Below are positions 8,012-16,102 of a stretch of DNA of 53,368 nt, one piece after another. A model generated the notes under the pieces. It was given only the letters and a program-made list of their open reading frames with translations, ran no database searches and was not told the DNA's origin. The position numbers and the translations under genes are program-made. The stretch's first letter is position 1. Every line of letters begins with the position of its first letter. Source of the stretch: Candidatus Pseudogracilibacillus intestinigallinarum (GTDB lineage: Bacteria; Bacillota; Bacilli; Bacillales; Amphibacillaceae); the NCBI GenBank assembly GCA_019113205.1, contig DXHX01000015.1:1-53368 (forward strand), in the 5' to 3' direction.

Positions 8012-8265
8012 TATGTGTAAAAAGAAAAATGAATTGACCGTAGAACTAACTATTATACTCATGTTGAATCTAGACTTTTAAAGATGGAAGGAAGGACAAG
8101 AGATGGTTTAATTGATAAGTATATAGCGGAAAATTTAGGAGTGGTATAATCTTTCTTTAAGACATATATTAACATGCTTCTGGACTTAACAGTTTCCTTA
8201 AAAAAAGCAAGGTTATTACTGATGGTTAAGTCGCAAAGGTGTTATTTCGTTATCAAGTATATCGA
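8012..8265 (+). pseudogene. Remnant of a phage HTH protein (small-terminase-like N-terminus)
   Basis: Broken coding sequence spread over several frames. One frame reads TNYYTHVESRLLKMEGRTRD and then GLIDKYIAENLGVV (8045-8146) before a TAA at 8147. Another frame resumes with LNSFLKKSKVITDG, a stop, then VAKVLFRYQVY (about 8185-8265). The words resemble the helix-turn-helix start of phage small-terminase-like proteins, where LEGWARDGLTDEQIAENLGI is followed by SLKKGKEVTDG and VE.ALF. Recognition is from memory of the family pattern. The gene is inactive. Confidence 0.45.
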
Positions 8266-8320
8266 GAATGAAAGGGAATCAACACTTTTACTATATGTCA
8301 ATTGGGGAGGAAGGTACAAA

Positions 8321-8505
8321 ATGAAATATGAAAAATTGTATAAGATTAGAAATAAGAAAAATATGTAGCAGAGGTAGATCACTAAAATCATTGGGATAAT
8401 CCACTTAAAAGAAACTGGTAAAAGTGATTTTTTATCCTAAAAGAAAAAAAGATAACGAAAACATTTGGTTGTACATTAGATGATTTATTTGGTGATGAAG
8501 AATAG
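8321..8505 (+). pseudogene. Remnant of an XRE-family (Cro/CI-like) regulator
   Basis: A GGGGAGG ribosome site precedes an ATG at 8321. The frame reads MKYEKLYKIRNKKNM, TAG (8366), QR, TAG, ITKIIGI and HLKETGK. A frameshift then leads to ITKTFGCTLDDLFGDEE and a TAG at 8503. This is the layout of a short XRE DNA-binding protein: recognition helices after NM-Q-I-KIIGI, an ETGK turn, and the typical GCTLDDLF end. Two nonsense codons and at least one frameshift make it a pseudogene, probably phage-derived. Confidence 0.6.
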
Positions 8506-8822
8506 CAAGTTGATCCATAACTATATATTCATCATGTCGGTTGATAGTGGAACAACTAGTAGTATGGAAATGTTACAAATAAGTAAAAAAGAAAATAAAA
8601 CAGTATCTACGGTGTAAAATATACGAAAGGAATACAAAGGAAATTAAAAAAGTTACACATTCATGGGAGTTCATCTTTTTATTGCATAATCATTATTTTT
8701 GAAATATCGTAGAAACGTTGATATATTAATACTTGTACATAATTGTTAAGTTTTATTACATACTAATATTTTCGGAAGAAGTATCGTTCAACAAAATGAG
8801 AGACTGGAAACAGGGGAGACGT
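8506..8822. other. Gene-poor stretch before the second lipoprotein
   Basis: Only short frames. One of 27 codons (MSVDSGTTSSMEMLQISKKE... from about 8535) might be another fragment of the decayed element. The lipoprotein promoter should lie here, but no strong consensus stands out. Confidence 0.4.
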
Positions 8823-9350
8823 ATGATAAGAAAATTCACAATCATTTTAGGAGTAGTATTATTAGTAGTAGCATGTGGAAATAATGAGGAAAATATAAAT
8901 GAATCAAATATGAATAATGCGGAAGAAGTTGAACTAGCTCCCAGTATAACAGGGGATAAAACAGAAGGGTTTCAATTAATTCATGAACAAGCCCATAAAA
9001 CAAAAGTATATGAAGATGAATGGATTAAGATGACATTAACACAATCTATTCATGGAAGAAGTAATGTAAGAGATGTAGTTGAATTGAAATTTGCAGTTGA
9101 AAACAAAACAGACAAAACATTCCACATTAATTTTGACCATGTCATTTTCGATGACCGTAATATTGAAGGTACAAAGTTAAATATGTTTGGTACAACTGTC
9201 AACGAAAAGGACACAACAGTATTAGATGTTATGGTTTCCAATGAAAACGAATTAACTTTTGAAGAAAAAATTTATGGAGAATTTCGATTAAAAACGGAAG
9301 ATGATGGGGTAGAAACCATTGAATTCCAAACAGCTATTAATTATGAATAA
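8823..9350 (+). CDS. Secreted lipoprotein of unknown function
   Basis: 175-residue exported protein. The ATG at 8823 follows GGGGAG (8813-8818). The signal peptide MIRKFTIILGVVLLVVAC ends in a lipobox-like VVAC, then GNNEEN and an Asn/Glu linker. The rest (about residues 40-175) is predicted beta-rich, with alternating strands such as VVELKFAVENKTDKTFHINF and a C-terminal VETIEFQTAINYE. That is an immunoglobulin-like layout comparable to the lipoprotein at 7333-7923, though the two are not obviously close paralogues. The ORF extends upstream of 8823 but without signal features. Ends in a bidirectional terminator. Confidence 0.7.
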   Translation: MIRKFTIILGVVLLVVACGNNEENINESNMNNAEEVELAPSITGDKTEGFQLIHEQAHKTKVYEDEWIKMTLTQSIHGRSNVRDVVELKFAVENKTDKTFHINFDHVIFDDRNIEGTKLNMFGTTVNEKDTTVLDVMVSNENELTFEEKIYGEFRLKTEDDGVETIEFQTAINYE

Positions 9351-9396
9351 AAAAATCAGGGATGAAAACATATATTTGTTTTCTCCCTGATTTTTT
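9351..9396. terminator. Bidirectional terminator between lipoprotein and SCO genes
   Basis: AAAAATCAGGGA and TGAAAACA pair with TGTTTTC and TCCCTGATTTTT. The long hairpin has A-rich and T-rich flanks and serves both convergent genes. Confidence 0.9.
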
Positions 9397-9982
9397 AATT
9401 GATTGTCCTCATAATGCGTTTGTATGCACGATCACGATCAAAGTCTTCTCCCATTGTAAATTTTTCAAGTAGGTTATCATTTTCATCCATGAAGTATGTG
9501 TAAGTAGAATGTATGATTTCTCCTGAACCTGGGTCACGATATGCAAAGTCTAAAGCGTCCGCGATTTTTCTTGTTTCTTCTTCAGATCCAGTTAAAAATA
9601 ACCAACCATCATCATCTGACTCTACTTCAAAACGACCTGCATAATCGCGTAAAACTTCTGTTGTATCATGTTTTGGATCAATTGTAATAGTAATGAATTC
9701 GACTTTATCGCCGAATACACCTTCTTCTTCTAAAGTAGACTTTAATTTAGCCATTTCTAGCGTTGTAACAGGACATACATCAGGACATGATGTATACATA
9801 AATTCGATTAAACGTGCACGTTTTGGCAGTTCATTAAAATCAACGGTTTCTTCAAATGCGGTTTCCATGACAACGTCGTCTGGAAGTTCAGCCGTTCCAG
9901 GACGGAAAATCTCTAAATAATAAATACCAGCACCAACCCCTACAACAAATAGGGCGATAAAAGTAATATAAATTTTTTTCAT
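9395..9982 (-). CDS. SCO1/SenC copper chaperone for cytochrome oxidase
   Basis: Membrane-anchored thioredoxin-fold protein that delivers copper to the CuA site of oxidase subunit II. 195 residues. One N-terminal membrane segment covers about residues 4-22. The copper-binding CPDVC has Cys66 and Cys70, and the third ligand His158 sits in EIIHSTYTYF. All three essential ligands are present. It follows oxidase subunit I by 54 bases on the same strand, so it is the natural maturation factor of that enzyme. A hairpin in the gap may lower its expression relative to the oxidase. Confidence 0.93.
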   Translation of the reverse strand: MKKIYITFIALFVVGVGAGIYYLEIFRPGTAELPDDVVMETAFEETVDFNELPKRARLIEFMYTSCPDVCPVTTLEMAKLKSTLEEEGVFGDKVEFITITIDPKHDTTEVLRDYAGRFEVESDDDGWLFLTGSEEETRKIADALDFAYRDPGSGEIIHSTYTYFMDENDNLLEKFTMGEDFDRDRAYKRIMRTIN

Positions 9983-10006
9983 CTTACTTCCTCCATTAAA
10001 AATGAT

Positions 10007-10033
10007 AAAAGAGGGGGAGAGAACCCCTCTTTT
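10007..10033 (-). terminator. Hairpin between oxidase subunit I and SCO genes
   Basis: Perfect ten-base stem AAAAGAGGGG/CCCCTCTTTT with a seven-base loop. On the minus strand the tail after the stem is TATCATTTTT, so it may be a partial terminator or an mRNA-stabilising structure. Confidence 0.6.
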
Positions 10034-10036
10034 ACA

Positions 10037-11686
10037 TTACCATAATTTAAATCCCTTAGCTCCCGGAGGGGCACTCTGAATAATATCAATTAAAGGAATT
10101 GTATATGCGAATAAAACTAATGCTAATGTAACTGCAGTCCATAGTTTCCAATTTTCGAAAACTTTAGGTGGTGCAATTGCTTTATTACTTACTTCAGCAA
10201 TCGGATATTCTTCTTCTCCTTTAGGAGCGAAGAATGCTAAATTGATGAAGATAATAATCATAACAACCATACCTAAAAATAAAATTGATCCCCCAACAGC
10301 TTGTGCAATTTGATATGCACCCCATGCAGCAGTATCTTCGTTTCCTGCATATGTAGAAAATGCAGAACGACGTGGTCCACCTAATAAACCTTGAATATGC
10401 ATTGCTGTAGACATAATAGTCATACCAACTGTCCATAAAATCGTTTGTGCAATTGCTAATTTATTGATTGACTTTGTATAGGTTCTTCCTGTTAAAGAAG
10501 GGACTAACCAGTAAGCTGCACCGAAAAATGTTAACATTACTGTCGTTGCAACAGTTAAGTGGAAGTGACCAGTTACCCAAATCGTGTTGTGTACAACTTG
10601 GTTCATTTGGTTTGATGCGTTAACGATTCCACCAGCACCACCAGGAATGAAGAATAGCATTCCGATAAATGGAGCTAAAAATCTAGCATCTCCCCATGGC
10701 ATTTTCTTTAACCAACCGAACATTCCTTTCGCACCAAGTTCACGCCCACGTGCTTCAAATGTTGCAAACATACTAAATGCTGTCATCATAGAAGGAATAA
10801 CAACAATCATCGTTAAAATAACTTGAATGAATTTCCAGAATGGATCGATACCAGGTTCTGTTAACTGGTGGTGGAATCCAACTGGGATTGAGAATAGCAA
10901 TAATAAAATAAATGTAAATCTAGCCAGTGAATCGGAGAAAATTTTACCACCGATAATTTTTGGTACAATTGCATACCACATCATGTATGCAGGTAATAAC
11001 CAGAAATAAACTAATGGGTGACCGAAATACCAGAACAATGTACGGCTTAATAAAATGTTCATCGTTTCTGTCCATCCTAATGCCCAAGGAATCATTTGGA
11101 AAATAACCGTAATCGCAACACCTAAAGAAGCAATTTGCCACATTAACATTGTTATAACAGCCATATAGCTTAATAAAGGTGTTCTTTCACCAGGATTTTC
11201 TTTACGGAAACGTGCATGACGTTTGAAAATAACAAATCCATCAAACCATGTACCAACAATAACTAAAGCTAAACCGATATAGAAAATAACATGTGCTTGT
11301 AGTGGAGCGTAAAATGTAAATAAAACAGTTGCTTCATTTAGTAAAATCATTGTCGCTGCCATAATCGTACCAGCTAACATTAACCAAAATGCGATCCATG
11401 CAAGTGTACGCTCTGTTTTATTGTATCCACCTGTCGTTTTACTTTGTGCAGATAACATAAAACCTAAAATGAAAAATGTCGTTAATACTAAACCTAAAAT
11501 AACACCGTGTACTGTTAAGATTTGATAATATCCAATACCTGCTGGTAATTGGAAGTGACCTGAACGTTCTAATGTTTGTAATAAACCACATGTTGCCCCA
11601 ATAAATAGAGAAATAAAAGCAACATACATATGGGACATAACAAGACGTGATTCTTTTTTAGATAAACTTCTTACTCCTTGTGTCAT
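10037..11686 (-). CDS. cbaA: ba3-type cytochrome c oxidase subunit I
   Basis: Catalytic subunit of a B-family haem-copper oxidase that reduces O2 to water and pumps protons. 549 residues with 13 or more membrane helices. Ligands are visible: His60 (low-spin haem, LTVHGVILG); His223 and the Tyr227 cross-link in GHPLVYFW; His272/His273 (CuB, GFHHQL); His374 and His376 (GHFHLTVA). HPLVY in place of the A-family HPEVY is one of the B-family signs. The start overlaps the subunit II stop by one base, giving tight coupling. The operon order is IIa, II, I, then SCO. Confidence 0.95.
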   Translation of the reverse strand: MTQGVRSLSKKESRLVMSHMYVAFISLFIGATCGLLQTLERSGHFQLPAGIGYYQILTVHGVILGLVLTTFFILGFMLSAQSKTTGGYNKTERTLAWIAFWLMLAGTIMAATMILLNEATVLFTFYAPLQAHVIFYIGLALVIVGTWFDGFVIFKRHARFRKENPGERTPLLSYMAVITMLMWQIASLGVAITVIFQMIPWALGWTETMNILLSRTLFWYFGHPLVYFWLLPAYMMWYAIVPKIIGGKIFSDSLARFTFILLLLFSIPVGFHHQLTEPGIDPFWKFIQVILTMIVVIPSMMTAFSMFATFEARGRELGAKGMFGWLKKMPWGDARFLAPFIGMLFFIPGGAGGIVNASNQMNQVVHNTIWVTGHFHLTVATTVMLTFFGAAYWLVPSLTGRTYTKSINKLAIAQTILWTVGMTIMSTAMHIQGLLGGPRRSAFSTYAGNEDTAAWGAYQIAQAVGGSILFLGMVVMIIIFINLAFFAPKGEEEYPIAEVSNKAIAPPKVFENWKLWTAVTLALVLFAYTIPLIDIIQSAPPGAKGFKLW

Positions 11687-12168
11687 TATTCAACCACCTC
11701 AATCGTAGCAGACATTAAATGGTGACCTACACCACAATATTCATTACATACTAATGTATATGTGCCTGCATTTTTAAATGTATTTGTATACGTACTAATA
11801 TAACCAGGCTCTAACATCATGTTAACGTTTGTTCCAGCAATCTCAAAGCCGTGGATAACGTCTGTTGTCGTTGAAGAAACATGTACTTTCGCACCTTTTG
11901 GAATTTCAATAACTTTTTCAGGGTTTCCAACATCATAATCGAATGCAGAAGCAACGATCGTTAATTGATATTCATTGTCCCCAATTTCTTTTAATCCTGG
12001 TTCTTTAAAGAGTGTATGCTCTCTAACTGTTTCTGGATCTAATGTTACTGCACAGCTAGGTGGCTTGTTTCCCATATAGAAAGCACTTATTCCAACTAAT
12101 GTCAGGAATACTAGCAATGTTGCAGATCCGAAGAAGATCCATATCTTTTCATATTTGTGCATATTCAT
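11686..12168 (-). CDS. cbaB: ba3-type cytochrome c oxidase subunit II (CuA)
   Basis: Electron-entry subunit with one N-terminal membrane helix (about residues 9-31) and an outer cupredoxin domain. 160 residues. The CuA ligands are His106 (VIHGFEI), Cys141, Cys145 and His149 with Met152 in CNEYCGVGHHLM; Glu143 supplies the backbone ligand. The short length and the single helix fit the ba3 class, whose missing second helix is supplied by subunit IIa (next gene upstream). The ATG at 12168 has a GGGAGG about ten bases upstream. Confidence 0.95.
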   Translation of the reverse strand: MNMHKYEKIWIFFGSATLLVFLTLVGISAFYMGNKPPSCAVTLDPETVREHTLFKEPGLKEIGDNEYQLTIVASAFDYDVGNPEKVIEIPKGAKVHVSSTTTDVIHGFEIAGTNVNMMLEPGYISTYTNTFKNAGTYTLVCNEYCGVGHHLMSATIEVVE

Positions 12169-12194
12169 TTAACTATTCCTCCCAATCTCTCGGT

Positions 12195-12341
12195 CTATCT
12201 TGATAAGAATAAAGACCAAACTCCAAACCACATAATAATAATGACGAAACCTACTACACCTACACCGAATAAAGTACCTCGTAAATCAATGCCATCATGT
12301 TCATCTACATGTGCTTGATTTTTCTTTTGCGGTTCTCCCAT
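12195..12341 (-). CDS. Cytochrome c oxidase subunit IIa (small single-helix subunit)
   Basis: A 48-residue protein starting MGEPQKKNQAHVDEHDG, with one hydrophobic helix from about residue 22 to 46 (TLFGVGVVGFVIIIMWFGVW). In ba3 oxidases a separate IIa peptide replaces the first helix of subunit II; size, position just upstream of subunit II and topology all match. The ATG at 12341 follows a GGGGAGAGG ribosome site. First gene of the oxidase operon. Confidence 0.8.
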   Translation of the reverse strand: MGEPQKKNQAHVDEHDGIDLRGTLFGVGVVGFVIIIMWFGVWSLFLSR

Positions 12342-12649
12342 ACTTACCTCTCCCCTCTACCACAAATTCATTCATTAAAGATAATGTATAAGTACGATAG
12401 AATTAAAAAAACAAAATGTTTCATCATGTTTTGTAACGAATATTGTTTTTTAACTCTATCTTTATGATACACGAGAAAAGGCCTTATAAAAGGCTTCATG
12501 TCAACGTTTCACAATTTAGACGAAAGTCTTTTAAAAGGTAAATTCAATTAGTTTTTAAAACATAAATGTTATAAAAGTATGTGAAAAAACTGTGACCATT
12601 TTTTGGATAAAACGTTACAAGAGGGGAGAAAAAGAAGAATTACAGACCA
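12342..12649. other. Leader and promoter region of the oxidase operon
   Basis: No gene is seen. On the minus strand it contains two small hairpins followed by T-rich sequence (near 12477-12500 and 12410-12440) that could attenuate transcription. A TTGACA at 12505-12500 lacks a matching -10. The oxidase start site cannot be placed with confidence. Confidence 0.45.
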
Positions 12650-12692
12650 AAAAATAACCTTTCTCGCTTTATAAGCAAGAAAGGTTATTTTA
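12650..12692 (-). terminator. Terminator of cspD
   Basis: AAAATAACCTTTCT pairs with AGAAAGGTTATTTT. Near-perfect hairpin with A and T flanks, 30 bases beyond the cspD stop. Confidence 0.9.
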
Positions 12693-12721
12693 TATACTCG
12701 GACTTTTATGTGTCCCTTATT

Positions 12722-12928
12722 TTAGTTTGTAACTTTTTCAACGTTTGCTGCTTGAGGCCCACGTTCACCTTCAACAATTTCAAAAGTAACTTCTTGACCT
12801 TCTTCTAATGATTTAAATCCTTCTTCTTGGATTGCAGAGAAGTGTACGAATACATCGTCTCCTTCTTCTAATTGGATAAAACCATATCCTTTTTCGGCGT
12901 TAAACCATTTTACAACTCCATTTTGCAT
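12722..12928 (-). CDS. cspD: Cold shock protein, CspD-like
   Basis: Single-stranded RNA/DNA-binding beta-barrel that melts RNA secondary structure at low temperature. 68 residues; a complete cold-shock domain with RNP1 KGYGFIQ near residue 13 and RNP2 VFVHF near 26. The sequence [10 protein letters not shown]...[10 protein letters not shown] is closest in memory to Bacillus subtilis CspD. The ATG at 12928 has nine bases after AGGAGG; the in-frame ATG at 12934 has only three, and the ORF extension to 13099 has no support. A leader of about 150 bases precedes it, typical of cold-shock genes. Confidence 0.93.
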   Translation of the reverse strand: MQNGVVKWFNAEKGYGFIQLEEGDDVFVHFSAIQEEGFKSLEEGQEVTFEIVEGERGPQAANVEKVTN

Positions 12929-13082
12929 GTACATAATCCTCCTAAATTCTTTCACGAATGCCGTGTTGATATACAAAGAAAAGATTGAACATAAAAAAAC
13001 ATCATGCTGAAGGTGGATTGCGTCTGTACCTGCACACATGAAGTAACTTTTATGAATCCATTCAACTTCTTTGTTATATATT

Positions 13083-13111
13083 AATATAACGATTTTCATT
13101 TATATAGTCAA
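13083..13111 (-). promoter_or_regulatory. Sigma-A promoter of cspD
   Basis: Minus strand -35 TTGACT (13111-13106), 17-base spacer, -10 TATATT (13088-13083). The predicted start near 13076 leaves a leader of about 150 bases. Confidence 0.75.
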
Positions 13112-13333
13112 GCGGTTACATTCATAACATTCAGTTAATTTACAAACTATTTATTTTATATTATTTCATAAAATTTGTTTAATTCATATTGAAGTTTCAA
13201 TAATAGCACTTATGAGAAACAGTATTTTTTGATTAGTGAGGTTGGGTTATCGTGTAAAATTGCTTTCGTAACTGTATCATTAATGATATAGTTTATTAAG
13301 CGATAAAATTAATAAGTAAGAATGGTGATATAG
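13112..13333. other. thyA upstream region with a 14-base palindrome
   Basis: No gene. TATCATTAATGATA at 13275-13288 is a perfect palindrome 45 bases before thyA and may be an operator. No convincing -35/-10 pair was found. Confidence 0.4.
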
Positions 13334-14278
13334 ATGCAAAATTATATACAATTATTAGAAGATATTTTACAAAATGGAGCGACGAAAGGGGATCGAACTG
13401 GGACAGGTACGGTTTCTGTATTTGGGCGTCAACTTCGTTTTGACTTGCAAGAAGGTTTCCCATTATTAACGACGAAACGGGTACCATTTCGTCTCGTTGC
13501 AAGTGAATTGTTATGGTTTCTACGAGGGGATACAAATTTAAAGTTTTTATTAGAACATCAGAATAATATATGGAATGAATGGCCGTTTAAACGATATATA
13601 GAAAGTGAAGATTATGATGGTCCTGATATGACAGATTTTGGTTTACGTAGTCAAACAGATCCAGAATTTAAAGCAGAATATGATGCGGAAATGGAAAAGT
13701 TTAAAGAGCGTATTTTGACAGATGACTCGTTTGCCAAACAATATGGAGAATTAGGTCCTGTTTATGGAGCACAGTGGAGGAAATGGGAATCGAAAAATGG
13801 TAGTTTTGTCGATCAAATGACAAATGTGGTTGAGCAAATTAAAGATAATCCGAATTCAAGACGCTTATTAGTAAACGCGTGGAATCCGGGAGAAGTAGAT
13901 CATATGGCATTACCACCATGCCATTATGCATTTCAGTTCTATGTTGCAGATGGTAAATTGTCCTTAATGTGGCAACAAAGAAGTGTTGATACATTCCTCG
14001 GTCTTCCATTTAATATTGCAAGCTATGCTCTCTTAACACATATGGTTGCTGCACAGTGTGATTTAGAAGTAGGAGAATTAATTTTTTCCGGGGGAGATGT
14101 CCATTTATATAGCAATCATATGGAACAAGCAAAAATATTAATCGACCGTACACCAAAACAATTACCGACATTAAAGTTAAAACGAAAGCCAGAAACAGTA
14201 TTTGATTATACAATGGATGACTTTGAGTTAGAAGGTTATGATCCACACCCTACAATAAAAGCAGATATTGCCGTATAA
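13334..14278 (+). CDS. thyA: Thymidylate synthase (ThyA)
   Basis: Makes dTMP from dUMP using methylene-tetrahydrofolate, leaving dihydrofolate that DfrA recycles. 314 residues, the long form with an extra segment of about 50 residues (around 85-135) as in Lactobacillus casei. The catalytic Cys196 lies in LPPCHYAF; the phosphate-binding RTGTGT is near residue 21, and [18 protein letters not shown] is the substrate region. The ATG at 13334 follows GGTGAT. It pairs functionally with dfrA about 1 kb downstream, though a small membrane-protein gene and promoters lie between. Confidence 0.97.
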   Translation: MQNYIQLLEDILQNGATKGDRTGTGTVSVFGRQLRFDLQEGFPLLTTKRVPFRLVASELLWFLRGDTNLKFLLEHQNNIWNEWPFKRYIESEDYDGPDMTDFGLRSQTDPEFKAEYDAEMEKFKERILTDDSFAKQYGELGPVYGAQWRKWESKNGSFVDQMTNVVEQIKDNPNSRRLLVNAWNPGEVDHMALPPCHYAFQFYVADGKLSLMWQQRSVDTFLGLPFNIASYALLTHMVAAQCDLEVGELIFSGGDVHLYSNHMEQAKILIDRTPKQLPTLKLKRKPETVFDYTMDDFELEGYDPHPTIKADIAV

Positions 14279-14458
14279 ATGGAAATTACATTTTAGGACG
14301 AAAAGATGAAAAATGGATTTGGGCAAAAAATCCAAATGCTTTTCAAGTATACTTTTATTAGACTGTTTCTTGCTAAAGATATACCGTTCTTAAATATTAT
14401 ATTTTTTAAAACTTAAAGTTAAAACAATTTGATTCATCCTACAATATTTAAAAATAAG
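14279..14458. other. Intergenic region after thyA
   Basis: No gene. A small hairpin (TGGATTT/AAATCCA at about 14312-14334) may be a weak thyA terminator. Confidence 0.35.
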
Positions 14459-14517
14459 AAGCACCTCTATAAATTATTAGATAAATACATTAATTTTACT
14501 AGAGTGTGCTTTTTTGT
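14459..14517 (+). terminator. Probable terminator downstream of thyA
   Basis: AAGCACctct near 14459 pairs with agagtGTGCTT near 14507 around an AT-rich inner stem, followed by T6. A 71-codon frame starting inside this structure is not a gene. Confidence 0.55.
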
Positions 14518-14824
14518 ATGTTTAAATTTATTAAAAACGGATTAATTTTTCTGTTGATTACGGCTAGCCTATGGAGCATGAAGCAAATATTAAGAAGCGA
14601 CAAGCGACACATTAGATTGAACAAAATTCTTTGCAATAAAAATTTATTTAATGAAACTAAAATTCTCTTGTCGGTGTCAGTATGTTTTGCCCAATTTTAT
14701 TTATATTCATTTATCATGTAGTTATTCGATTACTAGCATATTTTATCGGCTCTTCATTTATGTGAAAAAATTCATCGTCAATGTATTGACTTCGCTATGC
14801 TCCTTTTTTAATTAATATAGGATA

Positions 14825-14833
14825 TGGTACAAT
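14825..14833 (+). promoter_or_regulatory. Extended -10 promoter of the small membrane protein
   Basis: TGG-TACAAT (-10 at 14828-14833). The start would be near 14840, 24 bases before the ATG. No clear -35. Confidence 0.5.
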
Positions 14834-14863
14834 GTGGATATAATGAATGAAAGGATTGACTCG

Positions 14864-15031
14864 ATGGCACTAATGTTAATTTTTGGAATCGGCATCTTTT
14901 TTATTATCATTGTATTGTTGTCGATTGTTTCTGTTATAAGTAATCGAATCAAGATACCGAAAGATGCATTACATCAAGAAATAAAAGATTTAAAACAACG
15001 AGTAGAAAGACTCGAAAAGGAAAGACTATAA
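14864..15031 (+). CDS. Small membrane protein with C-terminal coiled coil
   Basis: A 55-residue protein. One hydrophobic helix covers about residues 1-27 (MALMLIFGIGIFFIIIVLL), followed by a charged, heptad-like tail (LHQEIKDLKQRVERLEKER). The ATG at 14864 has GAAAGGA nine bases upstream; the upstream in-frame start is unlikely. It has its own extended -10 promoter. Likely a membrane-tethered oligomerising peptide. The layout resembles many unnamed Bacillaceae small proteins, and no function is claimed. Confidence 0.6.
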   Translation: MALMLIFGIGIFFIIIVLLSIVSVISNRIKIPKDALHQEIKDLKQRVERLEKERL

Positions 15032-15240
15032 TAATAATCCAATTATTATTCCTTTCATTTTACATGAGCATACATTTTATTTTCTTAGGTTATACGGTGT
15101 AAATGGAGTGATTTAAGTATTTTCTAAATTAGTATGATAAGTACACATTGCATGACATTCACTTTGCTGGATTTAGTTTCATACTTTTATATATGTTCAT
15201 GTAGAGACGGTAGGTTGCTATGGAATAGATATATTACCTA

Positions 15241-15249
15241 TGCTATAAT
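15241..15249 (+). promoter_or_regulatory. Extended -10 promoter of dfrA
   Basis: TGC-TATAAT with perfect -10 at 15244-15249, about 40 bases before dfrA. The -35 is weak. Confidence 0.55.
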
Positions 15250-15288
15250 TCGGTTTGTGTAAAAAACAATAAGTGAGGAGTATTACGT

Positions 15289-15780
15289 ATGTTATCCCTT
15301 ATAGTCGCAATGGATAAAAATAATGTCATCGGTAAAGATAATGATATGCCATGGCATTTGCCAAAAGATTTACAACATTTTAAAGAAACAACCTTAGGTT
15401 CAACAATGGTTATGGGTAGAAAAACGTTTGAATCTATTGGACGTGTTTTACCTGGTAGAACGACAGTCGTATTAACGAGGGGAAAACAATCATTTCCTGA
15501 AGGTGTCGAAGTAATCCATTCTATGGAGGAAATTTTTGCCTTACAAGAAAAGGATAAGAAAAAAGAATTGTTTGTCATAGGTGGGGGGCATTTATTTGAA
15601 CAAATACTTCCATATGCCGATCGCTTATATGTGACGGTTATCAATGAAGCCTTTGATGGCGATGTTTATTTTCCAGAAATAGATCCAACAATATGGGAGG
15701 AAACAACGAAGGAAAAAGGAATAAAAGATGACAAAAATGTGTATGAGTATTACTTTATTCAATATGATCGAAAAAAATAG
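15289..15780 (+). CDS. dfrA: Dihydrofolate reductase
   Basis: NADPH-dependent reduction of dihydrofolate to tetrahydrofolate; target of trimethoprim. 163 residues. Conserved features are the N-terminal LIVAMDKNNVIG strand, MPWHLPKDLQHFK with the catalytic acidic residue Asp27, MGRKTFESIGR.LPGR for NADPH binding (about 43-57), and FVIGGGHLFEQ near 94. All key residues are present, so it should be active. The GTGAGGAG ribosome site is seven to ten bases before the ATG. It recycles the dihydrofolate made by ThyA. Confidence 0.97.
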   Translation: MLSLIVAMDKNNVIGKDNDMPWHLPKDLQHFKETTLGSTMVMGRKTFESIGRVLPGRTTVVLTRGKQSFPEGVEVIHSMEEIFALQEKDKKKELFVIGGGHLFEQILPYADRLYVTVINEAFDGDVYFPEIDPTIWEETTKEKGIKDDKNVYEYYFIQYDRKK

Positions 15781-15790
15781 TCGTTCTTTA

Positions 15791-15819
15791 TTGTAATGAT
15801 AAAACAATTCGCTTATAAT
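15791..15819 (+). promoter_or_regulatory. Sigma-A promoter of tatA-tatC
   Basis: -35 TTGTAA (15791-15796), 17-base spacer, perfect -10 TATAAT (15814-15819), about 95 bases before tatA. Confidence 0.75.
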
Positions 15820-15914
15820 AAAGATGGTTAAATTAGGAACATACTTTTAGCAATGACTGTATGACATGTAACGTTATATAGCATTGTATATGTTTAAAAA
15901 ATGAGGTGAAATTC

Positions 15915-16097
15915 ATGGCGCAAATTGGAATTCCAAGTTTAATATTAATTTTAGTTGTCGCGTTATTAATTTTCGGACCTTCAAAGTTACCTGAAATTGG
16001 GAAAGCTGCAGGAAGTTCGTTAAGAGAATTTAAGAATGCAACAAAAGGTATGATGGGTGACGATGAAAAAGAAGATAAAAAAGAGTCGAACGAATAA
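15915..16097 (+). CDS. tatA: Twin-arginine translocase subunit TatA
   Basis: Pore-forming component of the Tat pathway, which exports folded proteins with RR signal peptides. 60 residues. A single N-terminal helix (about 5-22) leads into the [14 protein letters not shown] hinge, an amphipathic helix, and a charged tail rich in Asp, Glu and Lys. The ATG at 15915 follows GAGGTGA. In Bacillus the TatA form serves as TatA and TatB combined, so this gene with tatC gives a minimal translocase. A terminator-like hairpin separates it from tatC. Confidence 0.95.
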   Translation: MAQIGIPSLILILVVALLIFGPSKLPEIGKAAGSSLREFKNATKGMMGDDEKEDKKESNE

Positions 16098-16102
16098 ATT
16101 GG

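Noticed and set aside
8174-8368. 64-codon plus-strand frame
   Set aside because: It crosses two unrelated decayed genes (phage HTH remnant and the XRE remnant start) and lacks a ribosome site, so it is a chance frame.
12500-12505. TTGACA on the minus strand as an oxidase promoter
   Set aside because: No -10 element at 16-18 bases; the following sequence forms a hairpin instead.
12499-12513. cre-like sequence TGTCAACGTTTCACA upstream of the oxidase operon
   Set aside because: The two halves are out of register by one base relative to the CcpA consensus.
14506-14721. 71-codon plus-strand frame after thyA
   Set aside because: It begins inside a terminator hairpin, has no ribosome site, and no coding-like composition.
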